A stretch of 64,000 nucleotides of DNA from Karalla daura (taxonomy: Eukaryota > Chordata > Actinopteri > Chaetodontiformes > Leiognathidae): assembly GCA_029224185.1 (NCBI GenBank), contig CM055210.1:10867021-10931020 (forward strand), written 5' to 3'. The notes below the pieces were generated by a model. That model made no database searches, had not been told where the DNA came from, and saw only the letters and a list, made by a program, of their open reading frames with translations. Position numbers and translations under genes: made by a program. Of the stretch, positions 33,871-46,217 are shown piece after piece; position 1 is the first letter of the stretch, and each line of letters opens with the position of its first letter.

Positions 33871-34590
33871 AGAGAGCAGAAAAAAGACATGAAAATCATG
33901 TTGCTTACAACGCAGATGCTCATCACATTCATTATTTCTTAAGTGCAGGCCTTGTGTAGCTTCCACTCACATGACCCAACACGAACGCATATGTAATTTG
34001 ACACGCATGAACGTCCACTCTACCCGTGGCTGTGCACTCATGAAATAAACACTGATATGTGGATAATTATCAGCCTCATATGTTTAACCGTTTAACCTCC
34101 CCACAGGAAAAATCTGCTCACTGGAAAGTCTCAGCACTGTGACAGAACAGACTGACATTTAGATTTTTGGGGCAAATTAAATTTTTTAGCTAAATCTACA
34201 TCAGTCTGATCTGAGACTCTGTTTAAATGCAGAGTACTTGGAATAAAGGTGACAGCACTCCCGAGCAGCACATAGTTTGAATTCTTATAAAATATTTCAT
34301 ATGCACTCTGCATAGCTGACTATAAAGCACACGAATGGTAAAGCAAACACAAAGGCCTCAAGTTCATTTCAGCAATTTTGAATATCAAACATACATTGTT
34401 TGTTCCTTTATTGGGATCTACAGTATGCAGGAGGGAGGTGCCAGTTTAAGCAAATTAAATTCCCAAAGTTTTTCTATTTTGTTTAGAGGAGAGCACTGTA
34501 CCTTGGAAATAACATGGCATTCATTCTGACATTTCTTACAGATTGTTGTTAGTGTAGGGGACACCGTTCTACTGAGATCTGAAGCCATAA
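33871..34590. other. Unique noncoding stretch, nothing recognised
   Basis: AT-rich unique sequence with short frames on both strands and no motif or repeat of note. Confidence 0.45.
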
Positions 34591-35329
34591 ACTATGCCAC
34601 TTGGCGTATTTAACTTAAGTATTATTGTGCTGAGAGAATATCTCCACATCCCTGGAGGAAATGCATACTATCCGTTGAGAGAGGGCTCTAATTTATTGGA
34701 TCCTTCACAGATAGAGAATCTCTGTTCATCTCAGTCTCCACTGTGCGAGTCTCTCTCTAATGTGGCTGTACTGCCCATAAACAGACATTGAGTGATTAGC
34801 GCTGCTCCGCCATTGACATCATTTGCATTTTAATAGACCATAATTACAACTCGGGGAAAATAAATTGCAGTTTGAAGAATGTTTGAATTACTCCAACTCT
34901 CCGGCTCTCCTTGCGAGATAGTGCACTGTGCATATTGCAGGAGCTGCCTGCGTGGTTAATACCAGGTTCAGAAATGTAAAGGGAAGCAGGGCTGCAAAAC
35001 TGAAAAGAACAGGAGAAGACAATGTGGGCTGTGCTGATGTCGTCCTCGGCTTTAATCAAAGTTTTAGATATCGAATACTGTCTGTAATTTCACTGAAGCG
35101 TGAGAGGCCGTGCAGGCGGAAGTCTTATTTGCGGATACTTCACAGTACAAATATTAGCTGCTAATGGACTCACGCAGACTATTTTTGGGATCGCATCTGT
35201 GACCTTTCTCTAATCATGAGCTCACGCTGTTGCGCCGTCGTAGGTTTTTTGGTTTCTCATTAATTCCTGTGATAATTGCCGTTTGACCATTTAATATCCC
35301 CGCAAGTCTGTCTTATCGCCGCACCTCAC
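34591..35329. other. Candidate conserved noncoding block
   Basis: Repeat-free, with CATTTGCATTTTAAT near 34822 (reverse POU octamer ATTTGCAT beside TTTTAAT) and several TAAT cores. Overlapping frames on both strands (34844-35164) argue against coding. Confidence 0.3.
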
Positions 35330-35402
35330 CTGCTGAGATGTGACACCTTCCCCAGGATTTGCCGAGGGATGTCTAACCCTGGCAGCTAAAGCCCATGTGA
35401 CC
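35330..35402 (-). other. Candidate 73-nt minus-strand exon
   Basis: On the minus strand GTTGTCACTCTTGCTTACAG (acceptor) ends at 35403, and CAG followed by GTGAGGTG (donor) starts the intron at 35329. One frame of three is open, beginning VTWALAARVRHPS. With only one open frame in 73 bases and no recognisable peptide, chance is a good explanation. It lies on the opposite strand to the other exon candidates. Confidence 0.15.
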
Positions 35403-36479
35403 CTGTAAGCAAGAGTGACAACACAATAATACTCCCCGCGCCTAATCTTTCATTGGTGGATTATCAGATTAGAGGCCCCAGTTGTTTATGGGCTCGGTGA
35501 CTATCGAAAAAGTTGATCTGTTAAGTTTATCTTACACTTGTCGTATCAAGGCAGTGTCGGACCATACAGTTGGCTGCGGATAGAAGATAAGGCCGACATA
35601 GCTGAATGGGACCTCCGGAAAATGAGAAACAAGGCTTTTCTTTTTACTCCAACGATACACTTTATCTAGTTTAAGAAATGGACCTCACCAAAAGCATTAA
35701 CAGTCTTTTGGATTCACTTGATTTCTTTGACCTCTTTGGTGTGACAGAGCTCCCATTTTTCTATTTTTTTTTTCCATTTTATTTTGAAAGGAGATATCAG
35801 AAATCATCCACCAGTCTGAGGCTGAGGTTAGTGGCCTGGAATCACAAGTTTAAAAAAAAACAATCCATCCTTTTTTTTTTCCAGCTGCCCTTTTGTGGGC
35901 TTTCACAGTCTTGAACTGATATAGGTTTCCTATTGCTCAGTTGTTTTGACAAAGTAGCAGAACAGAGGCAGTCCATTATTAAACCTTTGGCTGTGGTTCA
36001 CTAATTCTGGCCTACTGGTTTTCTTCCATTACAAAGCAACGACTCTGAAGGTCGCGGCCTCTTCAGACCTGACTGTCAGAAGATATCTGTGAATAACAGT
36101 CGCAGATGAGATCACTATCTTTATAAATCTGGTCTTATCGGATTTGCAAGCCAAGGTGTAAATGTTTTGACATCGCCCCTGGTCGGATGGGAAGTTGAAT
36201 TTCCAATTACTGGAGAGACATCACTTATACGAGCAGAATGATAAACAAGCAGGGAGGCTTAATGACAGAACATTATTCAGACTGCTCTGAGAAAACCCGG
36301 ACAAAGCTCTCACTCTCCAATCATTTTTGCATAATAACCATTTCAAAATGTTAAAAGGAGGTCAGCTGGAGAAATTTTAATAGAGCTTTTTATAATTTCA
36401 CATTGGAAGAATTTATAAATCCTCTATTTAGGGGAGTTTTTGTCTATAGTGAAGTTTATTCATTTATTTGCTTTGCCCA
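35403..36479. other. Unique noncoding stretch
   Basis: T-runs near 35766-35774 and 35870-35880. The 78-codon plus frame at 35678-35914 is Phe/Leu-rich because of them. No gene recognised. Confidence 0.45.
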
Positions 36480-36774
36480 CTTTATACACATCAGGCTCTG
36501 CTGGAGCCTGTCCCAGGCAGGAATACACCCTGGGCTGGCCACAATCCATCATAGGACACACACACTACATTCATTCACACCTAAGGGCAAGTTAGAGTCT
36601 CCTGTCAGCCCATTCATGCATGTTTTGGGACTGTGGGAGGAAATTGGAGTTCCCTGGACAAAACCCAGGGTGAACATGCAAACTCCACCCTCAAAGACCC
36701 TCAATCAGGTCCCTGACCCTTAGACGGTCTTCTTGCGGAGGTGACAGTGCTATTCACTGATCCATCGAGTTGCC
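36480..36774 (+). mobile_element. Dispersed teleost repeat, copy 3 (most complete)
   Basis: Best-preserved copy in the window. In order: CTCTGCTGGAGCCTGTCCCA, TACACCCTGGGCTGGCCA, CACACAC, CATTCACACCTAAGGGCAAG, TGGGACTGTGGGAGGAAAT, GAACATGCAAACTCCACCC, and the tail GCGGAGGTGACAGTGCTATT then ATCGAGTTGCC. The 106-codon frame at 36403-36723 is explained by it. Family name not assigned. Confidence 0.85.
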
Positions 36775-37020
36775 TTTCGATCTAGTTGTATATCAGAAGA
36801 AAAACAATATTTCAGCTTTACCCACAGCGTGGATGACAGTCTCGGTCTGTCAGTGGTTTGGTCAGGAATTCCACCAGTTTGTCTCGACGGAAACATTTCG
36901 ACAACCACTGGTGTATTTACATGTGTGGAATAAATCTGAAAGACATTGCTCTCTCATAACTCTTAAGTATTCCTTCTCTTCATGATCAGGCAATCTAATG
37001 ACATTCTAAACAGCTATAGG
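36775..37020. other. Unique sequence between two repeats
   Basis: Nothing recognised; a 71-codon frame at 36770-36985 has no domain. Confidence 0.45.
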
Positions 37021-37021
37021 T

Positions 37022-37318
37022 AACTTTTGAAGCTAATTAGCAAATATGAACATTTTAAACATTACGCCATGTTGGCATTTCTACAAGCAGGCTGAAATTG
37101 ACACTTTTGAATCTTGTTCGAAAACGTGTATATCTGAAGCAAGCACTTTTAAAGTTAATTCAGTGACATAAACATTTTAAGCAGTGTACCTGCTTAACAT
37201 GCTAGCACTACAGCTAGAAGCCTGAAACTAGCTCTTTTAAAGCTAATTAGCAAACACGAACATTTTAGGCATGTTAGACATCTGTTAGCTAGCAGGCCAA
37301 AACTAGCATTTTTTTAAA
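37022..37318. repeat. Degenerate minisatellite, about 100-bp unit, three copies
   Basis: Three diverged units start at about 37023, 37143 and 37231. Each opens with (C)TTTTAAAGCTAATTAGCAAA-like sequence followed by ACGAACATTTTA, then TGCTAGCA/TTAGCTAGCAGG and GAAACTAGC. Unit lengths differ (about 120 and 88). The TTAGCTAGC words resemble TTAGC-rich tandem repeats seen in other teleosts. Confidence 0.75.
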
Positions 37319-40017
37319 TCACAGCACTGTTTTTGCCCAAGCGCTGCTCCTCAGAGGCTGCTGCTGGCACAGCCATAGACACTTAAGCCTTGTTATTAGC
37401 ATGCAGGTCTGAATGCCATTGATAATGTTGACGGTGGATGCAGAGACACATGTTTTCCAGCTTTTAGCAGAACAGAAAACAACTGAATTGACAGGGTATT
37501 TTGTGGCTTACTCCAGCAGAATCCTCTGACAGCTAACCCTCTGCCAACTGAATTCCACATCCACTGTATTTAGTGGATCTCATTCATCAAACATTGGCTT
37601 AACTGTTAGGGGATGCATGTCATCACAGTTGTGATTCATCTAAAGCTCTTTTGAGTGTTGGGCCACTGGATAGTGCCAAACAGCCTGAGTTCTGAATTTA
37701 TATGTATAAGTACCAGTCTTATATTTTAGAATCGTAACAGCAGAACACCCTCCTAAGGGATAATAATAATTTTCCTCTGCCCCATTCCCATCTTATTTAT
37801 GGCACAGCACACTGGTTTGTCACTTGCAGCCAGAGTGATTATTCACCTGGCGAGCATATTATTCTAGCAAATACCACAGCTATAAAAATTTTTCATATTT
37901 CATTCCAGGGTTTTGATGAGAATGCGCTGAAACCCATTTTCCAAAATATTGGGTATTCTGTGCAACAAGAATATGGTTTCCCTGATTACATTATGCCTCT
38001 GAGCTTGTGTTTAGCCAAATGTGCATGACTTGCAAGTGTAATGTACAATAGGCTTCTGCCAGCGTGTCACATTAAGAGAAAGTAATGATGAAACGAATGC
38101 AGAACACCGAGATTCCCTTTCATTGGAATATTTACATGTAGATGAAATAGTCCATCAGTGGAAATTAAAAGTCAGTTAAGGTCAAGTCTCTCCAGTTACT
38201 CCAGAGCGATTGCAGGTCCTTGAACTACTTTAAATGCCTTTTAAATATGTTCTTTTAACTGGAGACCTTAGGGGGCTTCAGTGTTTGAGATATTAAATTA
38301 AGCTGTAGGGGGTCAAATGCAAGACATTTGCACTGGCAGATTCCCACAGTTTTAGTCCTTGTTCATAACCTGGTAAACAGCTACATTGCGCTGGAATTTA
38401 CCACATAAAATGACTGAGTGAAACAACATGAAACATTTTTCTACTTCAAAAACTAGAGGGACCCATGCCTTAACTAGATGCAGTCTGTGGCACAGATGTC
38501 CACCACATGGAGTGGACGCAACTCATTTGTTGCACTTTGCAGTTATTTATTTATTTCCTTTAGTCAGATATAGGGAAACATCTGTCACCTTTGCCTAAGT
38601 GGCTGGTTGCATGATCCATGAACTACGTTTCGGAATAAAACACCCCCATATTGTCTGGCTCTTCAGCCCAGGAGCTCAGGTGCACAATCCTGTTAGGCAT
38701 TTGGAATGCCCTGCTGTTGCAGCGGAGGCAGGCAAAGCCCAAACACCTGGAGACCTCGTGCCTGCCACCAGAATTAGCAGCGGATGCCAAGCTATCACAC
38801 GGCTTTGCTTTTGTTTTTCAGTGACGCTGCACTTTCCTTTGACTTTTGCTAGCATGCTAGCATTTGTGCTGCACACCAGCTCAACTGAAATATTGCTGTG
38901 AATAAACATTAGCTGTGTTATGTACTGTATGGATAACCTTATTTATTTTTCATACTATTTAGAAAGAAAAAAATGCTGTTAGTTGAGAGTGGCCCATGTC
39001 GTTTATGGTCTTGAGTGCTCGTTTGGCCTTCTCCTCAGCCCCTTCCCTAATGGTAGCCAGTAAATTAATTAAACGGGCATCGTGCCACACTTGAGCAACA
39101 GAATCTGATGTTTGGGTCTGAACTATTTCAAGAGCCACCCGAGATAAAGGATGTCATAGAGAGGTTCTAATTCTCAGAGCTCAGCCCCCAAATAGCACTA
39201 GTAGCCATCTGTATTCTCGTTTTCTCAGCACTCACTAAATCAACACACTCGACACAAGCCTGAGGATGCCACCGCACAATCATGCATGACAACATCAAAG
39301 CATTTCTTTATTGCCTCTGTTCTTCATTTTTCTCCCCTCTCTTCACCCCATCTTAACTGCTATCTAAAACTAAAAACAGTGGTACCACTGCAAATATTAT
39401 ATCTGGGGTTAGCGCAAACACTGAAAAACCCAGACTGCCTGTTGTCAACGGTTTTGGTCACAGCTTCCAGAGTGATGAAGGATGATGTTATCCTTGCACA
39501 GGTGGAAATTTAGAAAAAAAGTGAACTTTTACGTATAGGAAAAGGGCTCGTCATCAAATCCTTAGTGATAGACCGCTCGGCATTAGTCAGGACCTAGACT
39601 TAATTGCCTGTCTTTGTTCCCACCTCAACATATTGACAACCATAAATCTCTAAAATGTCGAACGAGCCAAATCCCCAGATTTCCATGAGCGAGATGTTTC
39701 AATGATGAGCTGGATCTGTCATTGGGGAGCCACTCAGCACCCACAAACAGATTGAGCAGGCACCAAAGATGGATCTGTCGACACTTCATTCTGCATATCT
39801 CTATTTAATGATATTATATTTCATTTCCCGAGCAAAGAAAACACCATTAGCCAAAGCACTGAGTTGGAACGAGCCATTCTGCAACAGATTCCAGGCCTCC
39901 TTGGTGGTACAGTAATTGAATTACAATCGCATATGACACAAAGTTTGAGAATGATTGTATTTGTTTCCATTTCTCTCTTTCTGTGTCATGTTCTGAGTTC
40001 AACTTTGCTCACTAGAA
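37319..40017. other. Unique noncoding stretch
   Basis: About 2.7 kb of largely repeat-free AT-rich sequence with no recognisable gene. Opposed frames at 38599-38909 cancel each other. The short TTTTTCAG at 38815-38822 has no matching donor. Parts (37840-38060, 39000-39260, 39540-39960) have conserved-noncoding texture. Confidence 0.4.
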
Positions 40018-40045
40018 AGTAGTAGTAGTAGTAGTAGTAGTAGTA
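40018..40045. repeat. (AGT)n microsatellite
   Basis: About nine AGT/GTA units, directly abutting a dispersed repeat copy. Confidence 0.95.
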
Positions 40046-40049
40046 TAAG

Positions 40050-40375
40050 GTTGCTTCATGATTATTTTATAAGTCAATTCACCTGTCGATTAGTTTTTCG
40101 ATTTGTTGTCTGGTTCATAAAATGTTGAAAATATTTTGGAAAAGATGGTTTCCAAAGATAAAGATGAAGAACTCAAACATTTTGTCTTGTCCACAACACA
40201 ATCATATTCCGTTCACATTCTTCAAAGGCTTAAGAGATCAGAAAGTATTGAAATTCAAGAAGTGGATGCCAGAGAATTTCCCCTATATTTCTTAAAATGT
40301 ACTCAAAATTCTTTTTTAAATGTTGAAAACTGACTAATCGGTTACTATAGTCGATTGATTCAGTATTGAAGCTTT
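40050..40375 (+). mobile_element. Percomorph dispersed repeat (nonautonomous)
   Basis: Shows in order TCGATTAGTTTTTCGATTTG, GGTTCATAAAATGTTGAAAA, CATTTTGTCTTGTCCACAAC, TTCACATTCTTCAAAGG, CCAGAGAATTT, and the terminal GACTAATCGGTTACTATAG then TCGATTGATT. This order matches a repeat present in thousands of copies in percomorph fishes, whose ends carry cgattaatcg-like words. The 65-codon frame at 40136-40333 is part of the repeat, not a gene. Confidence 0.8.
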
Positions 40376-41456
40376 ACAGCAGTCTAGTACAATTTCAGAA
40401 GAGCTTGCAAGGCCTCGATGTAACCTGAAACTAGTGTGCAACATGCACAGATGTGGGTTAAATGTTAAGGGTAGACCTTTGTTGCGTGCAAAATAATTTG
40501 TAAATCAGCATAGCATAGCAAAGAGTATATGGGCAGCCAACCAGCAAAGAGGTCACGAAAAGTGGTCCTAGGGCAGCATTTGGGGTGATTTCTAACAATC
40601 CCGGTGCCACGCTCATATTGATAAGTGGCTAAAATTCATTGCTGTAGTAACTGTGGTTAAGTGCTTGAAAGGCCATTGGGGTTTTGAAATGTGTGCCCCG
40701 TTGTTTTGACCACAGATTGAAAAGCAGTTATCATTTCAATGGGAGCAATATGCTCATAGGGGGAAAGGACAAAGAGGTCAGCAGAACTGGAGTAAGTGCT
40801 CCCTCAGGCACAAACACAAGGCCATTCGAAAGGCCCCACAGAGAGACCGGGGGAAATTGATTTCAGCTTTATTCCTGGTCAAATGCATGACTAGGCTGGC
40901 GGGTGACCCAATGGTGGACCTGTCCACTCAAATTAGGAAACCATTTGGAAGATATGGCCACATGTGAATGGGCGATCACACTCAATGAATATTGTGCCAC
41001 AATAACATTAGTTCACACATCGAAACATCTAGAGGTCACCTGGTGCTGTGTCTGTGTATGAATGATGATCTTTTGGTTGGGGCTGCCCCCCCCGTTTACT
41101 TAAACTGTTGGTGATAAGTGCACTGTATGGCCTACATTGGAAAAACTGAACTCCCTCAAATGTTCCAGGGCGCAGTTGACATAAAAACATTAAGCTTTCC
41201 CCATTCACTGCACACATTTTGACAATAGTGGGATTGGCATGCATATCCTCACATTGATGATGGAGAGAGATTGCTTAAAGCTATGCTGGCCTCCCGACAC
41301 CGATTTGCCATCATCGTCCCTACAAAAAAAGACAAAAACATGTGGAGGTGGAACAAACAGTACAGCATCTCAGCTCCCCGACATCAGCTCAGTACACTTG
41401 GCTTCGGATGGATATTTATTCATTTACTCAGTTATTTAGTTATTCGCATGTAAAAC
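40376..41456. other. Unique noncoding stretch, nothing recognised
   Basis: No gene recognised. A cluster of 60-72-codon frames around 41239-41560 overlaps in three phases and is unremarkable. Confidence 0.45.
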
Positions 41457-41470
41457 GGGGGGGGGGGGGG
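41457..41470. repeat. Poly-G tract (14 G)
   Basis: Uninterrupted G run following TAAAAC. Confidence 0.95.
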
Positions 41471-42999
41471 AACTCTCCATGTTCCCTTAGATGTGATGGT
41501 TCAACTCGGGCTGAATTTTCATGCCCTTTTTGCTCTCGTGCATCAGTGCAACTTACATGAGCTCAGAGACTGAATTCCATGTGCTCCAGAAAATATATTA
41601 ACATGGCGCGCAGGCAATTTGTCATGCGATTCTTCTTTTTTCTAGCAGGGGTGGTAGTGGCGGCAGTAAGAGAAACAGCTGTGACTTTGTGCACGGCTCA
41701 TACGGAATGCAGCTTTTTCCAAACACGTGCCTAATGACTTGAAACGCGTTCGATGACTGAGAGCCAACCGTACATTTTGTGCTATAGTTTTTGTTGAGAT
41801 TGATTCAAAAACTAAAAGGGCTGGTTCACTAAAGTAGCCAAGCAAAACCTAGTCACAGTTTTTACCTTTTATGTAGTGGAAATATGATCAAATAGAAGTG
41901 CTGATCTAGATTTATCTCGGGATATTCTCACTGGAATTTGGGGGTCACAAAAGTGGTGCCTTAACAAGTGTTATCTGTGAGTTATTTACACAGGTAACTA
42001 TGGAAATTTGTGCTTTGAGAGAATAAAACCTCGTACCGTGCAATTGTTGTCGTAATTTCCTTTTAAGGCTTCGAGTACAACGTGTGCAGTTCTTTCATTA
42101 CCATTATACAGTCATCGTGGTGCCATGTGGGAGCACAGTGTTCTCGGCCACATGCTGCGTACATACATGATTTATGTATGTCTTCTTTGCTTTGCTGCTT
42201 TAACAGCGGTGCAGTTAAAGGCTGATTTTCAGCCCAAAACGAAGAAAAAAAAAGAAAAAACAAGCCTATGTTCCCACCGCAACCGCTATGTTTATAGAGT
42301 ACCCTACAGTATATAAAGCAGGACAGGAGCATTGGTACGGAAAAGATGGTTGTACCAGCCATCGTTGTGTTGCTTCAACACCACAGACCTCTGGGCTTTG
42401 CTGGCTGCCAAGCTGCAGTCACCCACAGAGCTGTGTGCTTATTTTCTCTGCCCTCATCTTGACCATATGGAGCATGAGGGTCATAGGGACGCCGTGTATC
42501 ACAGATTTGTCTCCGTGTGCGAATACATGTGCGCGTGTATATGTATTGCCTGTGCGCGCAATGAGCCAAATCTGCCCGCTTGTGTCTGTGGATTTGGCAG
42601 CAGGGAGCATTGATTTTGTCAGCATTTGCATTTTCCTGCCAGCCAAGAATACTTTTATTAGCTCTACCAATATAGACGCAGAAAGCAGTTCACAGTCTTT
42701 TCACATTCTGCTGCCTTGGACCTAACACAATGGTTGCGTTCTTTCCTCGATTTATGCAGGGATTCCTTTTTTTTTTCCTCTGTTTCTCCTCACATTTCAA
42801 TTTAAAAGACAGAATTGCCGAGCCAAGACAAGCTGTTTCTATTCATGTAAAAGATGGACCATTTCATGGCACAAGTATAAGGAAAACCCCTTGTGATAAA
42901 TGTAAAGGCCAAAAGGTCAAAGACATGTTATAGGTACAAGATGATGAAGTATCTTTCACTCTATCGCTGGCCAATCTGGGGTCAGCTTGTCAGAGCTGA
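41471..42999. other. Unique noncoding stretch
   Basis: Frames of 145 and 93 codons overlap in different phases at 42288-42725, with two minus frames across the same bases; none has a domain. A-run near 42243-42256 and T-run near 42768-42777. Confidence 0.4.
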
Positions 43000-43160
43000 C
43001 ACGGTGACATAGTAGCAACCTCTCATTTAATCACCATATTAATTCACCCATCACAAAGCCCTAATGACACCCCCGCTGGCCGATTAATCTCCGTATTTGA
43101 TTTAGTGAGTGTCCATTCATCATAACTGACTGCTTCAGTATGCAATCAATATGGCCCCTC
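43000..43160. other. Candidate conserved noncoding block
   Basis: Repeat-free, with CATTTAATCACC, ATATTAATTCACC and CGATTAATCTCC in 100 bases, plus CAATCAATATGG at its right end. Homeodomain-type core density is high. Confidence 0.3.
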
Positions 43161-44280
43161 TTAGCACTTCGGACACCTAGACCTCAAGAGGTACACAGTC
43201 GTAGTGCGAGGAGTGTTGTGATAAAGTAAATGCTTGCCCAGGCCAAAGGGGAGAGCCATCAATCAATGTGCCAGTGCATACATCAGCAGCACTTTTTCCC
43301 CAGGTTCTCTCCGGCCTCTTTGGACATGAAGTGAAGCGGTGGGGGGGTCTTGCAGGGTTCTCTTCAACACCCATCAACATGGAGCTATCACTTCACAGCT
43401 CCATCAAAAATGATGAACAGGATGAGGTCCTGAGCGGATAAATCAATTTACTTCACAGCAGTGGCACGTTTATATGAGGCTTTCTTTAGCTAGCGGCTGC
43501 TGATTTACTTGTGTGTAATTGTTTACATTGGTGTATCTCAGAGTAAGCTCTGTTGCCGGTGCACCTTGTCAGTATCCCTGCATGCTCGCGCTTGGACACA
43601 CTCGCCCATACATACACACACAGACACGCGGCATGGAGCCGCAGGGCGAAGGCAGCTCTGCTCACTCAAGAGGAAAGTGAACAGCTGTGCCTGTGACAGC
43701 TGGAGCAGTCATGACATCCCTTCACCAAATATCAGGGATGGCTTTGGACGCGATGGCGAATCAGCCGAGAGGGGTCCATTTACAACCTGGACGAGACGCC
43801 GAGGCTTTAGCCTGCGCCCGGGCTGAGGAGCCAGAGCTCAATTTTTCCTCCTCGCATTTGCGGTGATAATGTGAGAAGTAATGAGTTTCTCCTTGGTCTT
43901 CAGCCCATATAATAGTCCCCGATTTGCTTCAAAACAAGTCCAATGTAGCAAATTAGAAAATGTTATGCCTGTGAAAAATGAGTTGAATACTAATGTTTAT
44001 TTTTCTGAGATCCGGTTTCAGTGATTCCCCATCCGATTTTCACCGTAAAGCTGTTTCATTGCTTACATTTTCTGGCCTTGTAAAGAGCAACAGGAGTCAC
44101 GTGGAGAAGAAAAACTTAGACTCGGAATCTGTGGCATGTCAATCATCTCTCCTCGCCCTGGAGGAGCATTAAGAATGCAAAATATTATCGCCCATAAACA
44201 TGTCTAATCATCCCTGAGTTTGAGTTTTGTTTGAAATATTAAAAATGATGGATGTCTAAAATATGTTAGAACCAGTCGTA
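43161..44280. other. Unique noncoding stretch
   Basis: 105-codon plus frame at 43509-43826 crosses a CACACA segment (43600-43625) and has no domain. Remainder unremarkable. Confidence 0.4.
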
Positions 44281-44620
44281 ATTGTGAAGGCAGTATTAAA
44301 AAAAGAAATCAGTGCACTATGCAAATGAGCATAATCACCTTCAGCCCCTTTAGCACCAGACCGATTTTAATTACACCTTAATTTCATGTATAAATACCCC
44401 CTATTCAGACGAGCTGCTGCAGTAAACCCCAGCAGAATAGACTGAGTGGGAGGACTGTATAGGTACAGATAATTACAATTCACCGTTATGGACTCATGAT
44501 TATATGAGGTGGTGGCCAACATACTGTCCTCCAAACACCACAGAATGAACTTTATCGGGGTGATTGATTAGAGAGTGTCACAGCTATGACAGTGGAGCAG
44601 GACTTCATACGTGGCCAGGA
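44281..44620. promoter_or_regulatory. Candidate enhancer: POU, PBX-HOX and MEIS-type sites
   Basis: ATGCAAAT at 44319-44326, TTTTAATTAC near 44366, TGATTGAT at 44561-44568 (PBX-HOX type) and TGACAG at 44587-44592 (MEIS/PREP type) with GTGTCA between. A PBX-HOX site followed within 20-30 bp by a MEIS/PREP site is the known layout of hindbrain Hox enhancers such as those of Hoxb1 and Hoxb2. Function here is inferred only from motif layout. Confidence 0.35.
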
Positions 44621-45215
44621 GGGCTGTTGTTTTATGCTGACGATTCAGTCCAATTTTGCGACAGTGATGCAAGAAGACAGCACTCTTGCCACTTCATGTG
44701 ATGCAGCCAAGAGTGTATGACTTCATGTTGAAGGAAATCAGTCATCACGAGTCTCACAGAGAGTACCAGCTGGTTATGTGGTACAATAAGGAGCTGAGGA
44801 ACTGGAGGAGCTGAGATTTTTCCCCTATCAGATGTTTCAAAAAGTGTTCAGTAAGTGGAATTTTGCTGAGGCTGGCTTATGTGTAAAACAGACCTTGAAA
44901 GTTTCCCCTTTTTTTAAATTTCCTGTGTGAGGTTTTTCTAAAAAACCAAAAGACTTACAGTCGTGTTTGAGGCTACATTTGTGTTTCCAATTAAGTACAA
45001 TTTGTATAAAAAAAAGTTTCCAGATTTTAATTAAGTGGAAAACATCAACCGGTTTTACAGGCACAACCACATGTTTGCTTTTTCCTCTTGATGTAATCTG
45101 TGGAAATTGCAAAGAAATGTAGACGTATGGTTAGATTGATTAATATTACATCCAGCACCACCTGAGAGAATCAAGACTGAGGTGCAGTCAATCTTGAAGA
45201 ACCACAAAAGTCGAA
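44621..45215. other. Unique noncoding stretch, nothing recognised
   Basis: A 91-codon minus frame at 44837-45112 has no domain. No repeat recognised. Confidence 0.45.
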
Positions 45216-45218
45216 TGA

Positions 45219-45231
45219 CTATAAATAGAGG
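45219..45231 (+). promoter_or_regulatory. TATA-box / MEF2-like site
   Basis: CTATAAATAGAGG contains both the canonical TATA sequence TATAAATAG and a perfect MEF2 palindrome CTATAAATAG. No transcript or start site can be assigned downstream. Confidence 0.25.
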
Positions 45232-46139
45232 CTTTTCTCCTGCAGGGACTAAAGATTGAGCATTGCAGAAAACACCGGAGGAGCATATGCTTAGGCACAG
45301 CTTGTTGCGGCCTCAGATGTTCCTTAACAGTTGATTTCCTCACGTTGCATTTCCTTTTTCACCATGTTATTGTGCTAATTATTTTTCGGCACGTTCCACA
45401 TGGGTGGCTCGTGGCGCGGACGGCGTAAACTCAGCCCCGTTCTTCTTTTTCTTGCCCCAGAAACACCCAACACAAGGGCCGCTGAATATCTGCCCAGCTG
45501 TGCGACACATTGGTCCCCCCCCAACTCTGTTTTCGACTGTTTTGAAATGCTTATGAGAGCATTTTTCTTGGTTTTCGCCTTCGCAGACAAATGAGATTTC
45601 CGCGGAGCAAATTTTCACTGAGTTGTGCTCAGGTAAACTCATATTTACATACGCACACAAATCTAGATATTATTTGTTATTAAGGTGTGTTTTACTCTAG
45701 AGTATGTATCCCACCTCATATTTTTCTGAGAAAATATGATCTGAGTATCTCCACTGATTTGCTGAGAACCAACACGGTCAAAAAGAAGTGTGACATTGTC
45801 TTGCTTGTCACACTGAATTTTCCAGACATACATTTCACACATTTTTGTGGAATCTTTGCTACCTGCCATGACATGGAAAAGGGGTCTGCACTTTTTTTTG
45901 TTTTTTTTGTGCACACACCTGTTCCGTATACCAATGTTACAGTTAGAATCCGATTTGTTATTCATTTTCTGCCAGGGGTAACTACTGCGGTTTGACCTGT
46001 TTGACTGTAAAATCTCCTGACTTCAGCAAACCAGATATGATCTTGTTTGAAATGCCAGCAAAGAAATTCACACCGAATCTGTCACTCTCTGCGACGTGTC
46101 TGATGATTTTTCTTGCTCTTACAAGGAAGATAAAAATAA
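45232..46139. other. Unique noncoding stretch
   Basis: Paired frames on opposite strands at 45375-45660 and 45663-45995 cover the same bases, arguing against coding. T-runs near 45892-45910. Confidence 0.4.
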
Positions 46140-46167
46140 AAAAATGAAAACATCAGCCCTGCAGGTG

Positions 46168-46217
46168 TTTTTTTTTTTCCCCTCGTAAAAAAAAAAATAT
46201 TTAAAAAATTAAAAATG
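46168..46217. repeat. T-run and A/T-rich low-complexity tract
   Basis: T11 run, CCCCTCG, then A12 and AT-rich sequence. Confidence 0.85.

Noticed and set aside
40136..40333. 65-codon frame starting MEKMVSKDKDEELK
   Set aside because: Lies wholly inside the percomorph dispersed repeat and matches its body, not a gene.
42288..42725. 145-codon plus frame
   Set aside because: Overlapped by a second plus frame and two minus frames; no domain, signal peptide with support, or splice sites.
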